Shown here: in pieces, positions 13,329 to 26,650 of the stretch
Position numbering within the stretch: the first letter of the stretch is position 1
Layout of the letters: every line of letters starts with the position of its first letter
Assembly (NCBI GenBank): GCA_039881145.1
Contig: JAYKKI010000008.1
Location: 36,107,001-36,171,000 of the forward strand
Source: Druceiella hillmani
Taxonomy: Eukaryota; Arthropoda; Insecta; Lepidoptera; Hepialidae
DNA length: 64,000 nucleotides
Reading direction: 5' to 3'
Notes under the pieces: model-generated
Seen by the model: only the letters and a program-made list of their open reading frames with translations
Told to the model about the DNA's origin: nothing
The model's database searches: none
Position numbers and translations under genes: made by a program

Positions 13329-13910
13329 GTTTTCTAATAGACTTGAGAGTTTCTATTTATTTTTGATGTTTATGAAACAGTTATCAAATTATTTGTGTTA
13401 GTTTTGGGAGGGATATTAAACATTTATAGTTTAAGAAAAAATGACGACAGATACTATAATGGCTCTTTCGTTAAATTTACTGAAAAGAAGCCTATTTAAA
13501 ATTACTGAATGAAAGTGTACCCGAGTGTCCTCTTCGTTTCCTATTAAACTTAATAGTTTCTATTTCTTTTTGATATTTATGAAACAGTTATCAAACTATT
13601 TGTATTAGTTTCGCGAGCAATATTAATCATTTATAGTTTAAGAAAAAACGATGACAGATACTATAATTGCTCTTTCGTTAAATTTATTGAAAAGAAGCCT
13701 ATTTGAAATTACTGAATGAAAGTATACCCGAGTGTGCTCTTCGTTTCCTATTAAACTGAATAATTTATATTTCTTTTTAATATTTATTAAACAGCTATCA
13801 AACTATTTGCATTAGTTTCGCCAGTAATATTAACCATTTATAGTTGAAGAAAAAACGGTGTCAGGGACTATATTTGCCCTTTTGTTAAATCTGCTGAGAA
13901 GAAGCGTAAT
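13329..13910. repeat. three-copy diverged tandem repeat, about 207 bp unit
   Basis: Units start at about 13329, 13536 and 13743. Each carries ATTTATAGTT(T/G)AAGAAAAAA, a GACTATAAT-like block and CTGAAAAGAAGCCTATTT-like ends. The first two copies are close to each other. The third is more diverged and truncated. No frame stays open across a unit. Confidence 0.92.
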
Positions 13911-14579
13911 TTCTCGGCATTTTAAATTTCAATAACCTTTTGTTTATTTTCCTGTTGTCGTTATTTTGTAGGTATTTATGAAATCTTCTAAAGTGTACAT
14001 CCTGCACTATATTTAATATATCTGAATTTCTATTATCGTACAATTTATTAAATTTATATAAACGCATGTAATCAAGTATAATTTATTATATGTTGTACAG
14101 CATTTTACCGAGTGTATTAACTTACATTAATATTTAAATCTAGGTTAATTGTGAAATTTTTTGAAGGGTTATTCTATAAACAATTGATCGAAAAATAAAT
14201 GGTACATATTGTTAATATTGGCTCAGTGAACTTATCTTTTATTATTAACGGTTTACTCATATAAGCTATTTTGCACAATTACATGGTAAAAACTTTAATA
14301 GATTGTTTGATAAAAAAAAGTTAAATAATATAATCTGATTACAAATGCACGCAACATGCAAGTACAACTTAAATACCATTTTAATTGAAATTACATTTAT
14401 GGCGACAAATAATTCCTTCGTATTGTTTCCAATTTAAATTAGCGCCTTTTAATTAATTTAAAATATAACCTAAGCGAATAAATAAATATTTTTTAACTTC
14501 GATTAGTATTTAATTATATATTGAAAGTACTAAACTATAAGTCAAACAAAATAAAATACAATTTATCTGACCAACTCAA

Positions 14580-14830
14580 AGAGAATTAGTTCGCGGCGTT
14601 CGATTTTCAATTTCAGCAGGTGTCCTATGATTTATTTTCACTCTCATGAAATTTAAACGATGTTACGTTAAAAGCTGTCTCGGATTGTGCGTGAATATTC
14701 ATGAACTGAAAAGTTTTTCGTTTTGAAGTGTGCTAGGTGGCAAAAGCGCTCGACGATTTCCGCTTATTTCGTTCATCAAATCATCTGCGCCTGTAAACTC
14801 CTGTTAGCGTCGTCAATTATTTGTATGGAA
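14580..14830. other. less AT-rich island
   Basis: About 250 bp with CpG-rich words (TTCGCGGCGTTCGAT, AAAAGCGCTCGACGATTTCC) and no open frame bounded by splice sites. Unknown function. Confidence 0.2.
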
Positions 14831-15713
14831 TTAAAATTAGTTTTGTTTTAGATAACCAGGGATGTAATAATAATTAAAACTTTCAATTGAATAAGTAATA
14901 AAATGTATACAATTCTCAATTTCTGAAATAAATTACTACGGATTAAATAAAATTTAATCCCGAAAATTATAAAAGCTATCTTTAAAATATTCCAAATATC
15001 GTTAAGAAATATAGAAAGTGTTCACATACATGCATTAGATATGCATATAAAAAGGGCACACACGTTACGTAAAAAAATGCATACTTCGATTTTCGTCACC
15101 ACATTATCAAAGGCCGTAAGCCTCGGTGTCATAGGCTTAAGGCTTAGGAAAACGCGGCACACCGCGGGATATTTTTTTCTTTTCCTGGCATTTCGTCGAG
15201 CGATTTTCTGATTGGCTATAAAAAATTGCTTTCGTAACAATAAGTCCGAAATTTTTGAATGTTTTTATAGTAATGTTTTTATCATATTTAGGTTTTTCTG
15301 TACAAATATACGTATTTACGATTTGGTATAAATTATTACGTAGTTCAAATTGCACAGATTAACAAATTTCGATATATGTATGACAATACAAGACATTACA
15401 TTTCAAAGTACAATAGATAATAAAATATCTATATGCTGTGTATTGAAATTATAAATAAGATATTTTATAATTATTCTTACATAGATAAAATTAGATTTTG
15501 CGTCTTTAAAATCATAAATAAATGGTTCCTAAGAGCCGCTTTGCTATTTTCTGAAGTTATAAAAATGAAATATTATGGATATTATTCAAACTAACGAAAT
15601 TAAACCCTTCACTGATATTAAACAAATAAATTACTTGGATATCTACTGAAATAGACAATAATATAATAGTTTAATTTTTCTTTTAATTATAAATTATTAT
15701 TTTACAATTTCAG

Positions 15714-15827
15714 TTCCACCCGAGCAACCTGTAGTCGTAGATAGATGGGGCCGTATCCTGAACACTAGTCAACTTGGTCCTCAAGAAGAAGGAGACGATG
15801 TGCTTCTCACGTGCAGAGTTCTCGGAG
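15714..15827 (+). CDS. Side-family adhesion receptor, exon with first half of an Ig domain
   Basis: This internal exon starts after a T-rich tract and CAG and ends at GAG|gtaacc. It begins with two bases of a split codon, carries 37 whole codons and leaves one base, so both junctions are phase 1. The peptide opens PPEQPVVVDRWGRIL, continues with a GPQEEGDDVLLTC segment, and ends CRVLGG once joined. The PPEQP linker after an N-terminal Ig domain, the EGDD(V/L)LLTC strand and the Cys are typical of the second Ig domain of Sidestep-family proteins, which are type I neuronal surface receptors for Beaten-path proteins. The Ig domain is split: its Trp and second Cys are in the next exon, 9.3 kb away. 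Related insect genes are often labelled nephrin-like, hemicentin-like or NCAM-like, so the exact paralogue is open. Family assignment rests on remembered motif patterns. Confidence 0.9.
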
Positions 15828-16294
15828 GTAACCACATAATTAATTATTATAAATTGATACGACAAAATCTAAAAAACAAAACTTTTTTTTAATTACCTTG
15901 TACATGTACGTAAAATAAATCTGAGGAAAACAATTTTTAAGGTATCAAGAATTAAATCAGTTATTTTTTTTAAGATTAAGTGTTTCATTATATAATTTAT
16001 ATGATTATTAAAGCATACTATAATTTTTATAATTTCTATGTAAATCAAAATAAAAGTAAAAAGATATGAACCTTGTATAACAATCTAATCGATAACCTCA
16101 TTCTTATTTATGTGTCGTTACTGTTATCCATGCCCTTAATAATTATTTTAAACCAAGCTTATATATAATGAAAAATAATGTTATCTTTTATTTTGGCTTA
16201 TGAAATATATTGTTTGTTTTCGCAAAAACTGCCGCTGATTACCGCCTACTTAACCTATTTACGATTACTGAAGATCTTATAATGAAAGCCTCAA

Positions 16295-16377
16295 GTTCAA
16301 TATAAATATCGACACTTCCACCGCTGTAAGTCACCGAGTGACTTATAGCGGTGGAAATGTCGATATTTATATTGAAC
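16295..16377. repeat. near-perfect hairpin, 40 bp stem, 3 nt loop
   Basis: Bases 16295-16334 are complementary to 16338-16377 at 38 of 40 positions, leaving a CGA loop. Outer ends are GTTCAATATAAATATCGACA and its complement; the inner stem is GTAAGTCAC/GTGACTTA(T). One mismatch is a G-U type wobble in RNA. Confidence 0.95.
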
Positions 16378-16389
16378 TATTTATATTAA

Positions 16390-16420
16390 GTTCTACTAGC
16401 GTGACCCGTGCGAAGTCTTC
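16390..16420 (+). mobile_element. short TE-terminus-like relic next to the hairpin
   Basis: CTACTAGCGTGACCCGTGCG followed by AAGTCTTCGC resembles the CTAGCTGACCCGCGCAACTTC-type sequence that I recall at ends of common lepidopteran and other arthropod transposon remnants. It is only about 30 bp and is degenerate, so the family cannot be named. Confidence 0.3.
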
Positions 16421-18884
16421 GCATTATTTATTCCATTATGAAGCTCAGATGACAGATCAAACAAATATTTTACTAAAATTGACATATAGAGGCGCAAGTA
16501 TCAAAAGCATTGAGCTAAAGCGCCACTTTATTTATACGTGAGTGGATTTGAAATTAAACAAAAATTTTACCGACCGTCAATCATATTGACGTTGAGCCGT
16601 TAGATGGCAGCATTGCTGTTTTGTGTATATAATTTTAATAATTAATTAATTTGCAAAAACAATAGCAATAATAATTTTTTTAGTTGTGGATGCCGGTAGA
16701 GCAAGAAATTATCTATAAAATGATATATAATTTATGTGGATTAGTTGTGAGGTTTTTTCTAAAAAGGGTGAGTAACATCTTAACCTTAGCGTATTAATAT
16801 ATATGATGATATCAAAATAAGAACGTGCTCCTTATGACCCTTAAGTCAAAGCTGTAAAATCTTTGTACCGTTCAGTTGTATCGTTCAGTGACTTCCTCGA
16901 TATGGCTTCATTCCTCTATGTTTTCACTATTCAATCCTGCCATTATATTTCTACTAATATTAGACCAAAATGTAAGTAATCGGGGGCAGTAGCTCTCAGT
17001 GTGTCAAAATTATGGGATGCCATTCATTTACAACTGCTATGATGGTTAAACTATGTGAGTTCCTTCTATGCAAAACCCTGGATATTAAGCTTTAAACTCA
17101 TTGCGCAACGTAAAACTAATGAAAATGATATAACGATTTTATTAGTTTCTTTAATTTGTTTTATCGCTCGTTCGCTTGTGTGCGAAAATGGGTGGAAAAA
17201 AAATAGAAGCAGAGCCATTTTTTTTCTAATTGACATGTGGCAACATAATCGACGTTTAAGTAAATTTACGTCCTAAATTGAAAAAAAATTGTAATTGATT
17301 AAATACATTATTTACAATGTCAAAAAAATAAAAAACATACAAATGACTATTATAAGACAAAAATGACTATTATAAGCTGCGTAGATGTGATGGTCACTTC
17401 CTTGTCAGTCGTCAAACGCATTAACGCATACGCAGTGGTTAATAGGTTTATAATGCTGATACAAAATTTGTTTGTAATTAAAAGTAATACGGTATAGCAT
17501 AAGTAGATTAACAACTTTCATCAATACTTTTAGATCAATACTTTCATATTTGCTACGAGAGAATATACTACTAGTTATTGAAATTTGACACATCGTGAAT
17601 AAATGGCTTTTGTATAGAAAACTTCGTTTATTCTATAGATAAGTTAATAGCTAGATAACCATTAAATAACACGACACGCAACACACTAAATTAACCTGGA
17701 CTTGAGTTTTCAAGTACAGTAAACTATAGTTTCTTTTATCCAGCGATCATAATGCGATGTCTGTGCTCAAAGCATTTAATTTTTCATTAATTATTTTCGA
17801 TAATTATGTGTCACGACAGAAAATTCGTTCATCATCATATTTAACGATACTCTAAATCACGCCAATATAATTAACTACTTGTCTTCGGCAAGAGTATTTT
17901 CTGCTTAGAGTTCAAAATTTTATATCGGATTTCTTACAAAATTGTTGACAAAACACGTGCGCAATTAAATTTTAGTCAGAGCGCCTTGTTTTGTCTTTTT
18001 CAAAAAACATGAAACAAAAATTCATGAAAATATTATTTTTAAATCGGTTTGGTAATAATATTAAAGCGTCAGTTTATGATTTTTAAATTTTTAGATTTAA
18101 ATATTTAATCTGTTTGAATATTCGCTTTATAAAACGAACTTAATATTAAAAAAATTCTATCTGTAGTTTTCCTTATGCGGATGAAATTAACTTCACCCAT
18201 TGACAAATTAATAGTTTATTTCATCGGCTTATCTCAAATAGTTCCAAAGTCGGTATGATGTAGATATTGGATTCCGTCAAGCAAGTTCACATATTTATGA
18301 GGCTGTGGTACCCAAACGTACACTTTACGTAGCCTATACTATATATATAATTCAGGTCAAATACAGCGGAGTCCAGAAATCTTACTGTATAATGGCTTTA
18401 TATTTTAACTAATACCTAATATACATATTTATACTATGTCTCACAAGGCATAACATACTGTGCAAGTATATACGTTCAGACTTTAAATAACGTATATAAA
18501 ATAACCGAAAGTCCACGCAAAAGCAATCGTGGACACAGCTTTCACTAGACATCTAATAAAGCGACAAATATTGGATAATTAATGTGTTACTCTATCCAAA
18601 TAATTTATTTTCCAGACATAAAAACCAACATAACAAATAATCTGATTTAGCATGGAGAACAGACGAAGTGCTAGATAAAATGATAGATAATAAATGTATG
18701 TAAACGTAAAATGAGGATGCGCTTTGTGGAAAATAATGAGTTCAATTTTATGTGAAACAATAATAATGAGCAAGAATTTTATATTTAGGTAATTCTTAAG
18801 TTAATTCGACTAAGCATTTTCCTTATTATTTTTAAATGTTTCTCCTATTTATATGTTTGCTACATATTAATTATTATAAAAAAT

Positions 18885-18960
18885 TACTGTTTAATAATAA
18901 TTTATAAATGTAGTTCTAATAAAATACTGTTTAACAATAATTTATAAATGTAGTTCTTAT
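18885..18960. repeat. two-copy tandem repeat, 40 bp period
   Basis: TACTGTTTAA(T/C)AATAATTTATAAATGTAGTTCT occurs at 18885 and 18925 with a single internal difference. Confidence 0.93.
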
Positions 18961-20247
18961 ATAGTAACCTTGCAACTGCCAACTATAATTATTAAATTAA
19001 TTAATTCAAAAAATAGAAGCTTGCCGAACCGTGACTGAGTTAAAAACTTATTTTCGTTGCTAGATAGTTTTCAAATAAAATTTTCCACTTGAATTAGACT
19101 AAAATTTTATATTAATATTCTACACAAAACTATAAACCTTCAATTAAATCTATAATAACCCACGAAAGTACATGAATAAGCAAAGTGAATGACACTATAT
19201 TTTGAACCCATTAAAATATATTTAAAAGAAAATATTTTTCCTTATTAAAACCAGAAGAAAAATATGAAAATGTGTATTATTTGCTCCGAAAATTTTAAGT
19301 TTTTGCAAAATTCATGTAAATGTAAAACTATAATGAAAGTGAAACTAATACATATATTATCTTAATCAATACTTTTGTAGATATTGTTATAATAAACCAT
19401 TACCCGTAAAATATATCAATGATGAAAATGAATGACTATGTCTGTTGTACCCAATAAGGTTACTATAATTCAGATAACCTATCTGTCCGCAATACTCACC
19501 GCTAATGTTTCTTTATTATTTAGTGATGCCATTGTGTAAAAACCGAAAAGGACATTTTCATTCTATGTCGTATTCTGTGTGAAAATTGTCGGTTCGTCAA
19601 AAATGTAAATATAAATATGAGGAGAGGGATATTAAAAAATAAAATATATTAATATTTACTTAAATAGATATTAGTATAACAAATCGTCATGCTACCTTTA
19701 ATATCCTAAACAAACAGAACATTAAAATTCACCGTCTATAGACACAGTCACTTAAACTATTATTAGTCCTTCAAAAGTCATTTTGTGATCTATTTCTGTT
19801 ATTTGCCCATGGAAATTGAATTTGATGGAAGATGGAGAAATACACGCCAGAGAGATGCTTAGCTTTTAATTGAAGAACATCCACTCCTCCCATGCAGCTT
19901 CGTTAGAATAACAATAATAAAAGGGAGCAAAACGGCATTCGGATGAAAATAAAACAAACGTGAAAGCGTTCTCAAAAGCTTGTTTTGTTACCCGTTGAAT
20001 TACCCGAAAAGCAAATAATGCTTAAGTTATTCACGTGCTTTAAAAGTTTACTTTAGCTTCTTAGGTCTTCCTGGGACTTTTAGGTTTTACTTGGGCGTAA
20101 GTGGGCCTGGTCTTAATTTATTTGTTGAATTATATTAAGGGAATTGGAGCTCGAATCAGTTCTTTGATGTTTTGATTGTTCCCTTCTACCGTGTACGCTA
20201 CTAACGTTGTTATCAAGTAAAATAACGTTTTTCATGAGAGAGCTAAA

Positions 20248-20305
20248 TACATTTATTGAGTACATAAAAAAAACGTTACATACATTTATTGAGTACATAA
20301 AAAAA
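20248..20305. repeat. two-copy tandem repeat, about 33 bp period
   Basis: TACATTTATTGAGTACATAA followed by an A run is duplicated at 20248 and 20281. Confidence 0.9.
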
Positions 20306-21758
20306 GTAGCAATGTTAAGGTTTTATATAAAGAATTAACATTTTTAGATACAAAATTATGTTTGTTTAGCATAGTATTTAGAAGACAACAAGTCTGTTCA
20401 TGATAACTGGAAATATAAGATAAGTTTTAATAATTTTTGTAATAAAAAAAATTTGAGGATGGTTATAACTTTAAGTAACCGCATTAATTAAAAATTACGT
20501 CTTGTATCAATTTTCTATGAGCTGTTTTATAGCAGGATTTTGCCGTAACTTTTATTTTTTTTAACTTTTAATGCAACAAAAAAACAGATTAAAAAACTAC
20601 ATGAAGGAATTTTGGTCGTAGCCAATTCTAAATTATTGATTTTTTGTTACAAATATACAATAAAAGAGTCTTATGTCATTAGAATATACGAATTGGATTT
20701 TCTTAGGAGAAAATCATTTTTCATAAATAAATCAATGTCAAAAAATAAGACTTTTAATTTAATATGACTTATCAAAAAATACGTTGGATACCGTTTTAGA
20801 ATATATAATTCTTGCATTTACTAATAAAATACAAGTTTAATAATTGAATAAGGTATTAAACAATTTATAGGCATTATTTATAGTAATTTAAATATAATTG
20901 AGTCATTGCGTAATTCTTACTGGGCTGTTTTAATTTTTCCATGATAGAGAGATCACACCATCTTCGTTTCGCAATTGCAGCCACTGAAATATTCGGAAAC
21001 TTCTCAGAAATACCTCAGAAATACTCTTCAATTGGCAAAATAGAAATTATTTTTAGACTACATATACAAAATACCCCAGATAATCCTCTTATATGGAGAA
21101 AAATTAATAATTATTTTTATAGTAAAAAGATTACGAAATGGTCTGAAAATTAAAAAAAAGAACTTCTAAATTATTTTCAATATAAAAAGATTACTTATAC
21201 CGTATAAAGTATGCTTGGAGAAAAGAAAAAAAAAACTTGATAAAACAGTTGTATAATGGGCTATACATAAATGATAGTTCTATTGAGGACTATACGATTT
21301 CATTCATTTTGCTGCTCACTACAATAACAGTTACATGCAACAGAATAAGCGTATTTTTGGAAATATTTTTTTAATGCTCCCATCTATATATAGTCCTTCC
21401 AATGTATTAAACTAGACACAAATCATTTGTGAAACCGTCAACAGATATTACACACAATTACTAAAATTGACATATTTTTGTAACATTTTAATATCAAAGG
21501 AGCTATGGTTTGGGTGTTTCCAAAGGATTGAAAATGGAAAAATGAATTCATTTTAATGAGACTACAATTTCAGTCGAAAACAATTTTTTCACAACTTTTA
21601 AATTTCAAAATTCTCAAAATGACATTTAACAACTTAAGATAATATACTTAAATACATTGAGGTAATATTGTTAATTTGTAACCTTACTGAAGTTTACCAA
21701 AAAATTATGTTAACAGGGAATTTATCAAATAAAGCCACGTCAAATTATTTCAAAATAT

Positions 21759-21761
<3 letters not shown>

Positions 21762-21834
<73 letters not shown>
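21762..21834. repeat. (AT)n microsatellite, uninterrupted
   Basis: About 36 uninterrupted AT dinucleotides. Confidence 0.98.
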
Positions 21835-21837
<3 letters not shown>

Positions 21838-24264
21838 ACAAACATATATGACTAAATCAAAGTATAGCTAATTGTTATTGAAAAAATTATTAATTTGAAT
21901 ATAAAAAGATAATAATATTTCGAGAGGTATTTTGACTGTCTTTCTTTTTATACGAACTCAGTAGATACTGTTATTTTATTTATAATGACTGTCATGTAAC
22001 TCTTTCATATAAATATTACCCTTACCACAACCACACTATTTCAAGTCTGATTGCTGCAAACATTTCCCCTAATTCCATTCGGACACGAGGCAACGTCATT
22101 GAAGTAATTGCTACTTTGGGAAACTTGACTTGGGAATATTCGTAGCAGTGTTTATTATTCGAAGGCTCACGTCCCTCATCGGAAAAGTAGGAAATTGCAC
22201 GCGTCCGATTGTGGCTGCAAACGAAACGTTTGGAGACATTACATAGTTCCGTAAACTGTGTATCATTTGGAATCAGTCATTTGGTATGGACTCTTAAGCT
22301 AGTGTATTAAGAAATGATGAACTCGTTAAAGTTAGTGTATTAGGAAGTTAGTGTTAAAGAGATCAAATAATTTCAAAGAATTCCATCCCGAGCGATACAG
22401 TATTTCCATTTCAAATAATGTACCATCGTGGAAACTGTGGAAAAGTTGGTTGGAGGAGCGATTCTCATTAAATATATTGAGTACCTCATTGGAACTAACG
22501 AATAGTTGGTTTTATATATAAAACTATGGAAGCACCTTCATTTTCACTGAAAATTGAGAAAAAAAACACAGCCGTGTAAAGTTATTTCCATTGGACATCA
22601 AATTTAATTTTATTATGCTAACTTATTCGAAAATAAATAAAAGAATGTATATTTGACGGCATTAATACTATTTTGACATAAACATTTTTAAACACTTTTT
22701 CGAAATGTTTGCAAATTGTTACAAAACACCTTATATAACGTATAGTACTCATTATATGTAAGGAGACCAAATATAACACACACATATAAGAAAATTTCTT
22801 TTCTTTATGTTAAAATTTTTTTTTACCTTGAAGAAATAACTTTTTTGAACAAATTGATAAATTATTTCAAAAATTAATTATTTGTTGATAAAAAGAATGA
22901 TAATGGAGTTTTTCGTGAATATCGCATTTATTACCTGTAAATTTTATTTTAGATCAGATGAATTAGAAACTGTACTCCCAAAAATTAAACTAATCCCGAA
23001 GAATTGAACAAAAATTCGTAATAATTACACTTTGTTATGATTTTACATGAATTTAACCATTTGTGTTAAAAGACGAATAGATAATAAAAATATCTAACAG
23101 CTATATGAAAACGACGCGGTAGAATTAGTGAAGGCGTACAAATTTTTAAGTGCTGCGTTCAATAATCTATAAAGATGAACGTATACTTTACATCTAGTTT
23201 ATATAATTGCAAAGTAATAAAACGAATAGATTAATATAACGAATGAATCTATCCTGAGCAATTGATATTGCCTAATAAATTATATTTTCAATATCAAGGA
23301 CTTTAACTTCCAATGGTTTTCCACCAATTGTTTTGTATTGTATCTTAATAAGAGCGTAGATGAACAGAATATAAATTCCTAATAAACCATGTTCTCGAAA
23401 TAGCTACATGAATTAATATAGCAACATAGAAAATCATACGTTAGCTCGAAATATTCCCTGGAGAAACTTGACGTACTGCGAGCAGGTTCTTGCTTTCAGC
23501 GACCAGTTTTCTTTGGGTGCATTCCGTCTTTGACATTGCAGATTCGCGAATGTGACAAGCGTAAGTTTCAATTAGGAAATATTCTCATTCGTCCTGTTTT
23601 ACATGCACGCTTTGCTTCGTTGGGACATACACGAATCTACGTGGTCATATTGTGATGCCTTTTTCATATTTATTTATGTTTTAAAAGTGACATGTAGATA
23701 CATGTTCAAATTTAAATTAACTTAATCCCTATCTTAACCAAAGCAATAATAAATCGCAAATCTCCATTCTGTATTTATTCAGTTAATGTATTGTTTATGA
23801 AAAGCAGCAAAAGTAAATATGTTCAGGTAAATTTAATAAATGGGAAACAAAACACTTCTTGTTCTGGATGCACAGGTGATTATTATTTGTATCCAATTAT
23901 AAGTCATAACAAATAAAGGTCGATAAAAAACATTTTTTTATTAAAAATATTAGATAAAACTTGCATTATTGTTTACTAAGATATTCACGAGTTTTAAACT
24001 GTAAAAAAAACGAGGTTTATGAAAACATAATGAGTCTAAAACCACACATCACGTTACTGGTTTTATTTAAGATTTTGGAAAATTTTAACTTTACACCTAG
24101 ACATGAACAATTATTGTCATTAAGAATTTTCTTAATAAAACGCATACTTGCGAGAATTCTCATAGTGTTTTTGTGTTTTCGTTACTTCTAATAAGTTGAT
24201 TCAACTATTGCTAAGGTACAACTTTGTCGCTAATCGATTCAAAATATTTCGTTGTACACTATGC

Positions 24265-24402
24265 CCTTTGTGAAACAGTTTTATTATCATTAATTGATTA
24301 TGGAGACGCGTGCTATCCTGGTTGACTGGAAGAGATTGTTCATGTAGCAATAAGTCCGCCATATGTAATATACATAAAAGTTAATAAATAAATAAATAAG
24401 TA
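24265..24402 (+). mobile_element. LINE retrotransposon 3' end with TAAA tail
   Basis: A short frame reads LLSLIDYGDACYPG, like the ...DYGD.cY block near the C-terminus of Jockey-type reverse transcriptases, then stops. It is followed by GGTTGACTGGAAGAGATTG and AGCAATAAGTCCGCCAT, a 3' untranslated signature I recall as very common in lepidopteran non-LTR elements, and by a (TAAA)n-like tail at 24381-24400. The 5' part is absent, as expected for 5'-truncated LINE insertions. A diverged sister tail lies at 44600-44740. Confidence 0.72.
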
Positions 24403-25160
24403 TGGACGCAATGATAAGAAATGTGTCTTATATCGTCAAGAGAAAATACCAATTAATTAGCAATATAAAGTGTATTTGCTCATACAAATATATGTATATA
24501 TCTCGGTCATTATTAGCATGTTACTGGCAGTATATATCATCAAGTATATATTACATGTTTTTTACCAGACCAGGCCTTTGGAGTCAGAATATTTACCAGA
24601 CTTCAAAGAACGGTTCTATATTGATTACCTTCTTAACATTATTAAAATGAATAAAATAGCGCATTATTCAAAAAATTACATAAATTTTAAAACGGATAAC
24701 GAAGGGAGGTTTTAAATTTGTCTCCCTTTCGCTCTCTGTAAATCCCAACACGTAGGCAAAAGAGTTCGATATTTAAACAAAATTTAAATATGCAAACAAA
24801 GAAAGTAATATTTATTTATAAAATAGAAAAATGCACTTGGAAAATTTACACTGCGAAGCCTTATCCAAAAGCAATTAAAAGCTTTAAACTGTCTTTCAAG
24901 AAAGTTCTCACATGGTTCAACGTTTCAATGGACGAAAAAAAAGGTACATAACTAATGACGATCGTTCATAATGTATTAATACAAATCAGTTAAAATAGCA
25001 CATTTTGACATCAAAATAAAGGCTAAATAAAAGTTAAAATTGGGTCACAACATTTGAAGAAATATATTTTAGCAAAGCATACGAATTTTTGTTGACCTTC
25101 TATGTGAGACTTGAAAAATTACTATTCACAAAATAAAAGAATACTTCAATTCAACACCAG

Positions 25161-25364
25161 GTCGTCCCGAGCCGACGGTACGCTGGCTAGTGAACGGTGT
25201 GCTAGTCGATGAAGAGTATGAGCATAACACTGGTGACGTTATTGAGAACAGACTCCTTTGGCCTGCTGTGCGCCGCCTTGACTACGGTGCTCTTTTCACA
25301 TGTCAGGCTGCTAACAGCTTGCTGGTTGAGCCGCGTGAAGTGTCGCTCGTGCTGGATATGTTCC
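25161..25364 (+). CDS. Side-family adhesion receptor, exon with second half of the Ig domain
   Basis: The exon follows TTCAACACCAG and ends TTCC|gtaagt, a near-consensus donor. It takes one base from the previous exon, carries 67 whole codons and ends phase 1. Key features in order are RPEPTVRWLVNG, with the Ig core Trp; VIENRLLWPAVRR; LDYGALFTCQAANS, the D.G.(Y/F).C signature with the second Cys; and a closing VSLVLDMF strand leading into the next domain. Length and motif spacing match the C-terminal half of a C2-type Ig domain. Together with the upstream exon it makes one complete Ig domain with its Cys pair, expected to be extracellular. An ATG-started frame over this exon (25190-25411) runs through the donor and is only a shadow of it. 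Base composition is clearly coding-like against its introns. Confidence 0.93.
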
Positions 25365-26018
25365 GTAAGTATTTTGAATTTTTTTTTATTTTATTTAATA
25401 TAAATCAATAAATCGTTTATGAAAAGAGTTCATTCGCCCTCGATGATTTATTCGCTTCGTTCTAATTTTGTAATGAGCTATGTTTATCACTAAAAACTTC
25501 ATCTGGGTCTCAAATGTCTTGTAATTTGATTTATCTTTCTCACAATGATGAATTAATTTTCAAAATGTTCACAAGTACTAAATTAGTTTATCTTATTATA
25601 AGTTACAATATTTTGATAGTTAGGGTTTCAATTGAAATTATTTTCTATTTAACGTCAGGTGAAAAGAATAGGAAAACGAAACAAATTATAAACGCTGTGG
25701 AATCAAATTCCACTTGGCAACGCAAGACATTTTCCATCTTGTTAGTGTTTCGGGAATGCGTACATGCGAACATAACCTCGTATATTCTCTACTTCATTAA
25801 AGTTGGTGTAATAATTAAATAAAACTAATGATTAGAATAAAACATAACTAAAAATATAAGGAAGAAAGTTATTATAAAAAATTTACGTTTTAACTTCACT
25901 CATTACACTGTTTTTACATTTATATGAGTAAATATAAAAGATAGATATGGTCATTGTACCGAATGCGTATGAACAAAAAAAACCTGGAAAGTCGTGTTAT
26001 ATTTATATAATTAAACTA

Positions 26019-26080
<62 letters not shown>

Positions 26081-26650
26081 TATTAATAAATATACGTTTC
26101 AATATAATTATATTAAACTAACTTTTGAAAGATCTGTTACATTCGGTTTTTCAAGAATTTGTGTCTTCCCCAAAAATTTTAATTTCACTTTGCGTCTTTT
26201 GACTGTACACTATATATGTATATTAAAAAAATATAATATTTAAAACATAACACAAAATTGGTATCTAGCACGTCGATATTGTGTTATGTATCAAAAGCTT
26301 GAAAGCGACCTCCTTTCACGGTTAGAAAAATCTGAAAAATATCACATTATAACGAAACATTTTATTCTTCAGAAGTAATTAACTTTTGTTAATAAAAACC
26401 ATATAATTTTTTGTAATAATAGTCGTTATGATAAAAATCATTTATGATGCTTAGTGCAAAAATTACTAAATTGGACACATACAGATTAATGGTAATTGCC
26501 CTGTGAGTTTGAAATAAAATTTTCATGACTCGAAATTATTTTTTGCAAAAATACTATGTTTGAAGTCAGGTCAACATGTGCTTGTAAACAAACACCTATA
26601 TATTAAAAATTACTAGGTATGTATATATCAAAATTTATTTTTTCCCACAG
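25365..26650 (+). other. intron between the Ig domains (1,286 bp)
   Basis: Starts gtaagt and ends TTTTTTCCCACAG, a strong polypyrimidine acceptor. Phase 1 on both sides. It contains an (AT)n array at 26022-26077 and a 102-codon frame (25514-25822) rich in Ile, Leu, Asn and Lys that looks like chance in AT-rich DNA. Confidence 0.9.
26022..26077. repeat. (AT)n microsatellite
   Basis: About 28 uninterrupted TA dinucleotides inside the short intron, about 570 bp upstream of the next exon's acceptor. Confidence 0.97.

Larger units (their letters stand above)
15828..25160 (+). other. intron between the two halves of the Ig domain (9,333 bp)
   Basis: Bounded by gtaacc and an AACACCAG acceptor; phases on both sides agree (1-1). 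It contains a 40 bp-stem hairpin with a TE-like relic (16295-16420), two small tandem repeats, an (AT)36 array, a LINE 3' tail and a moderately GC-elevated stretch at about 22070-22260 (ACACGAGGCAACGTCATTG, GCACGCGTCCGATTGTGGCT) with no coding frame. Several 60-82 codon frames are present but none looks like protein. The rest is plain AT-rich sequence. Confidence 0.85.

Noticed and set aside
23542..23560. 19 bp mini-exon look-alike (GCAG before, GTAAGT after) in the 9.3 kb intron
   Set aside because: Its 19 bp length would break the 1-1 phase match between the two flanking exons, which already join correctly without it.
25190..25411. Stand-alone 73-codon gene starting at ATG 25190
   Set aside because: It is the Ig exon read through its GTAAGT donor into the intron; the true exon is 25161-25364.
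25514..25822. 102-codon frame in the short intron
   Set aside because: Ile/Leu/Asn/Lys-rich composition typical of random AT-rich DNA, no motif, no splice context.
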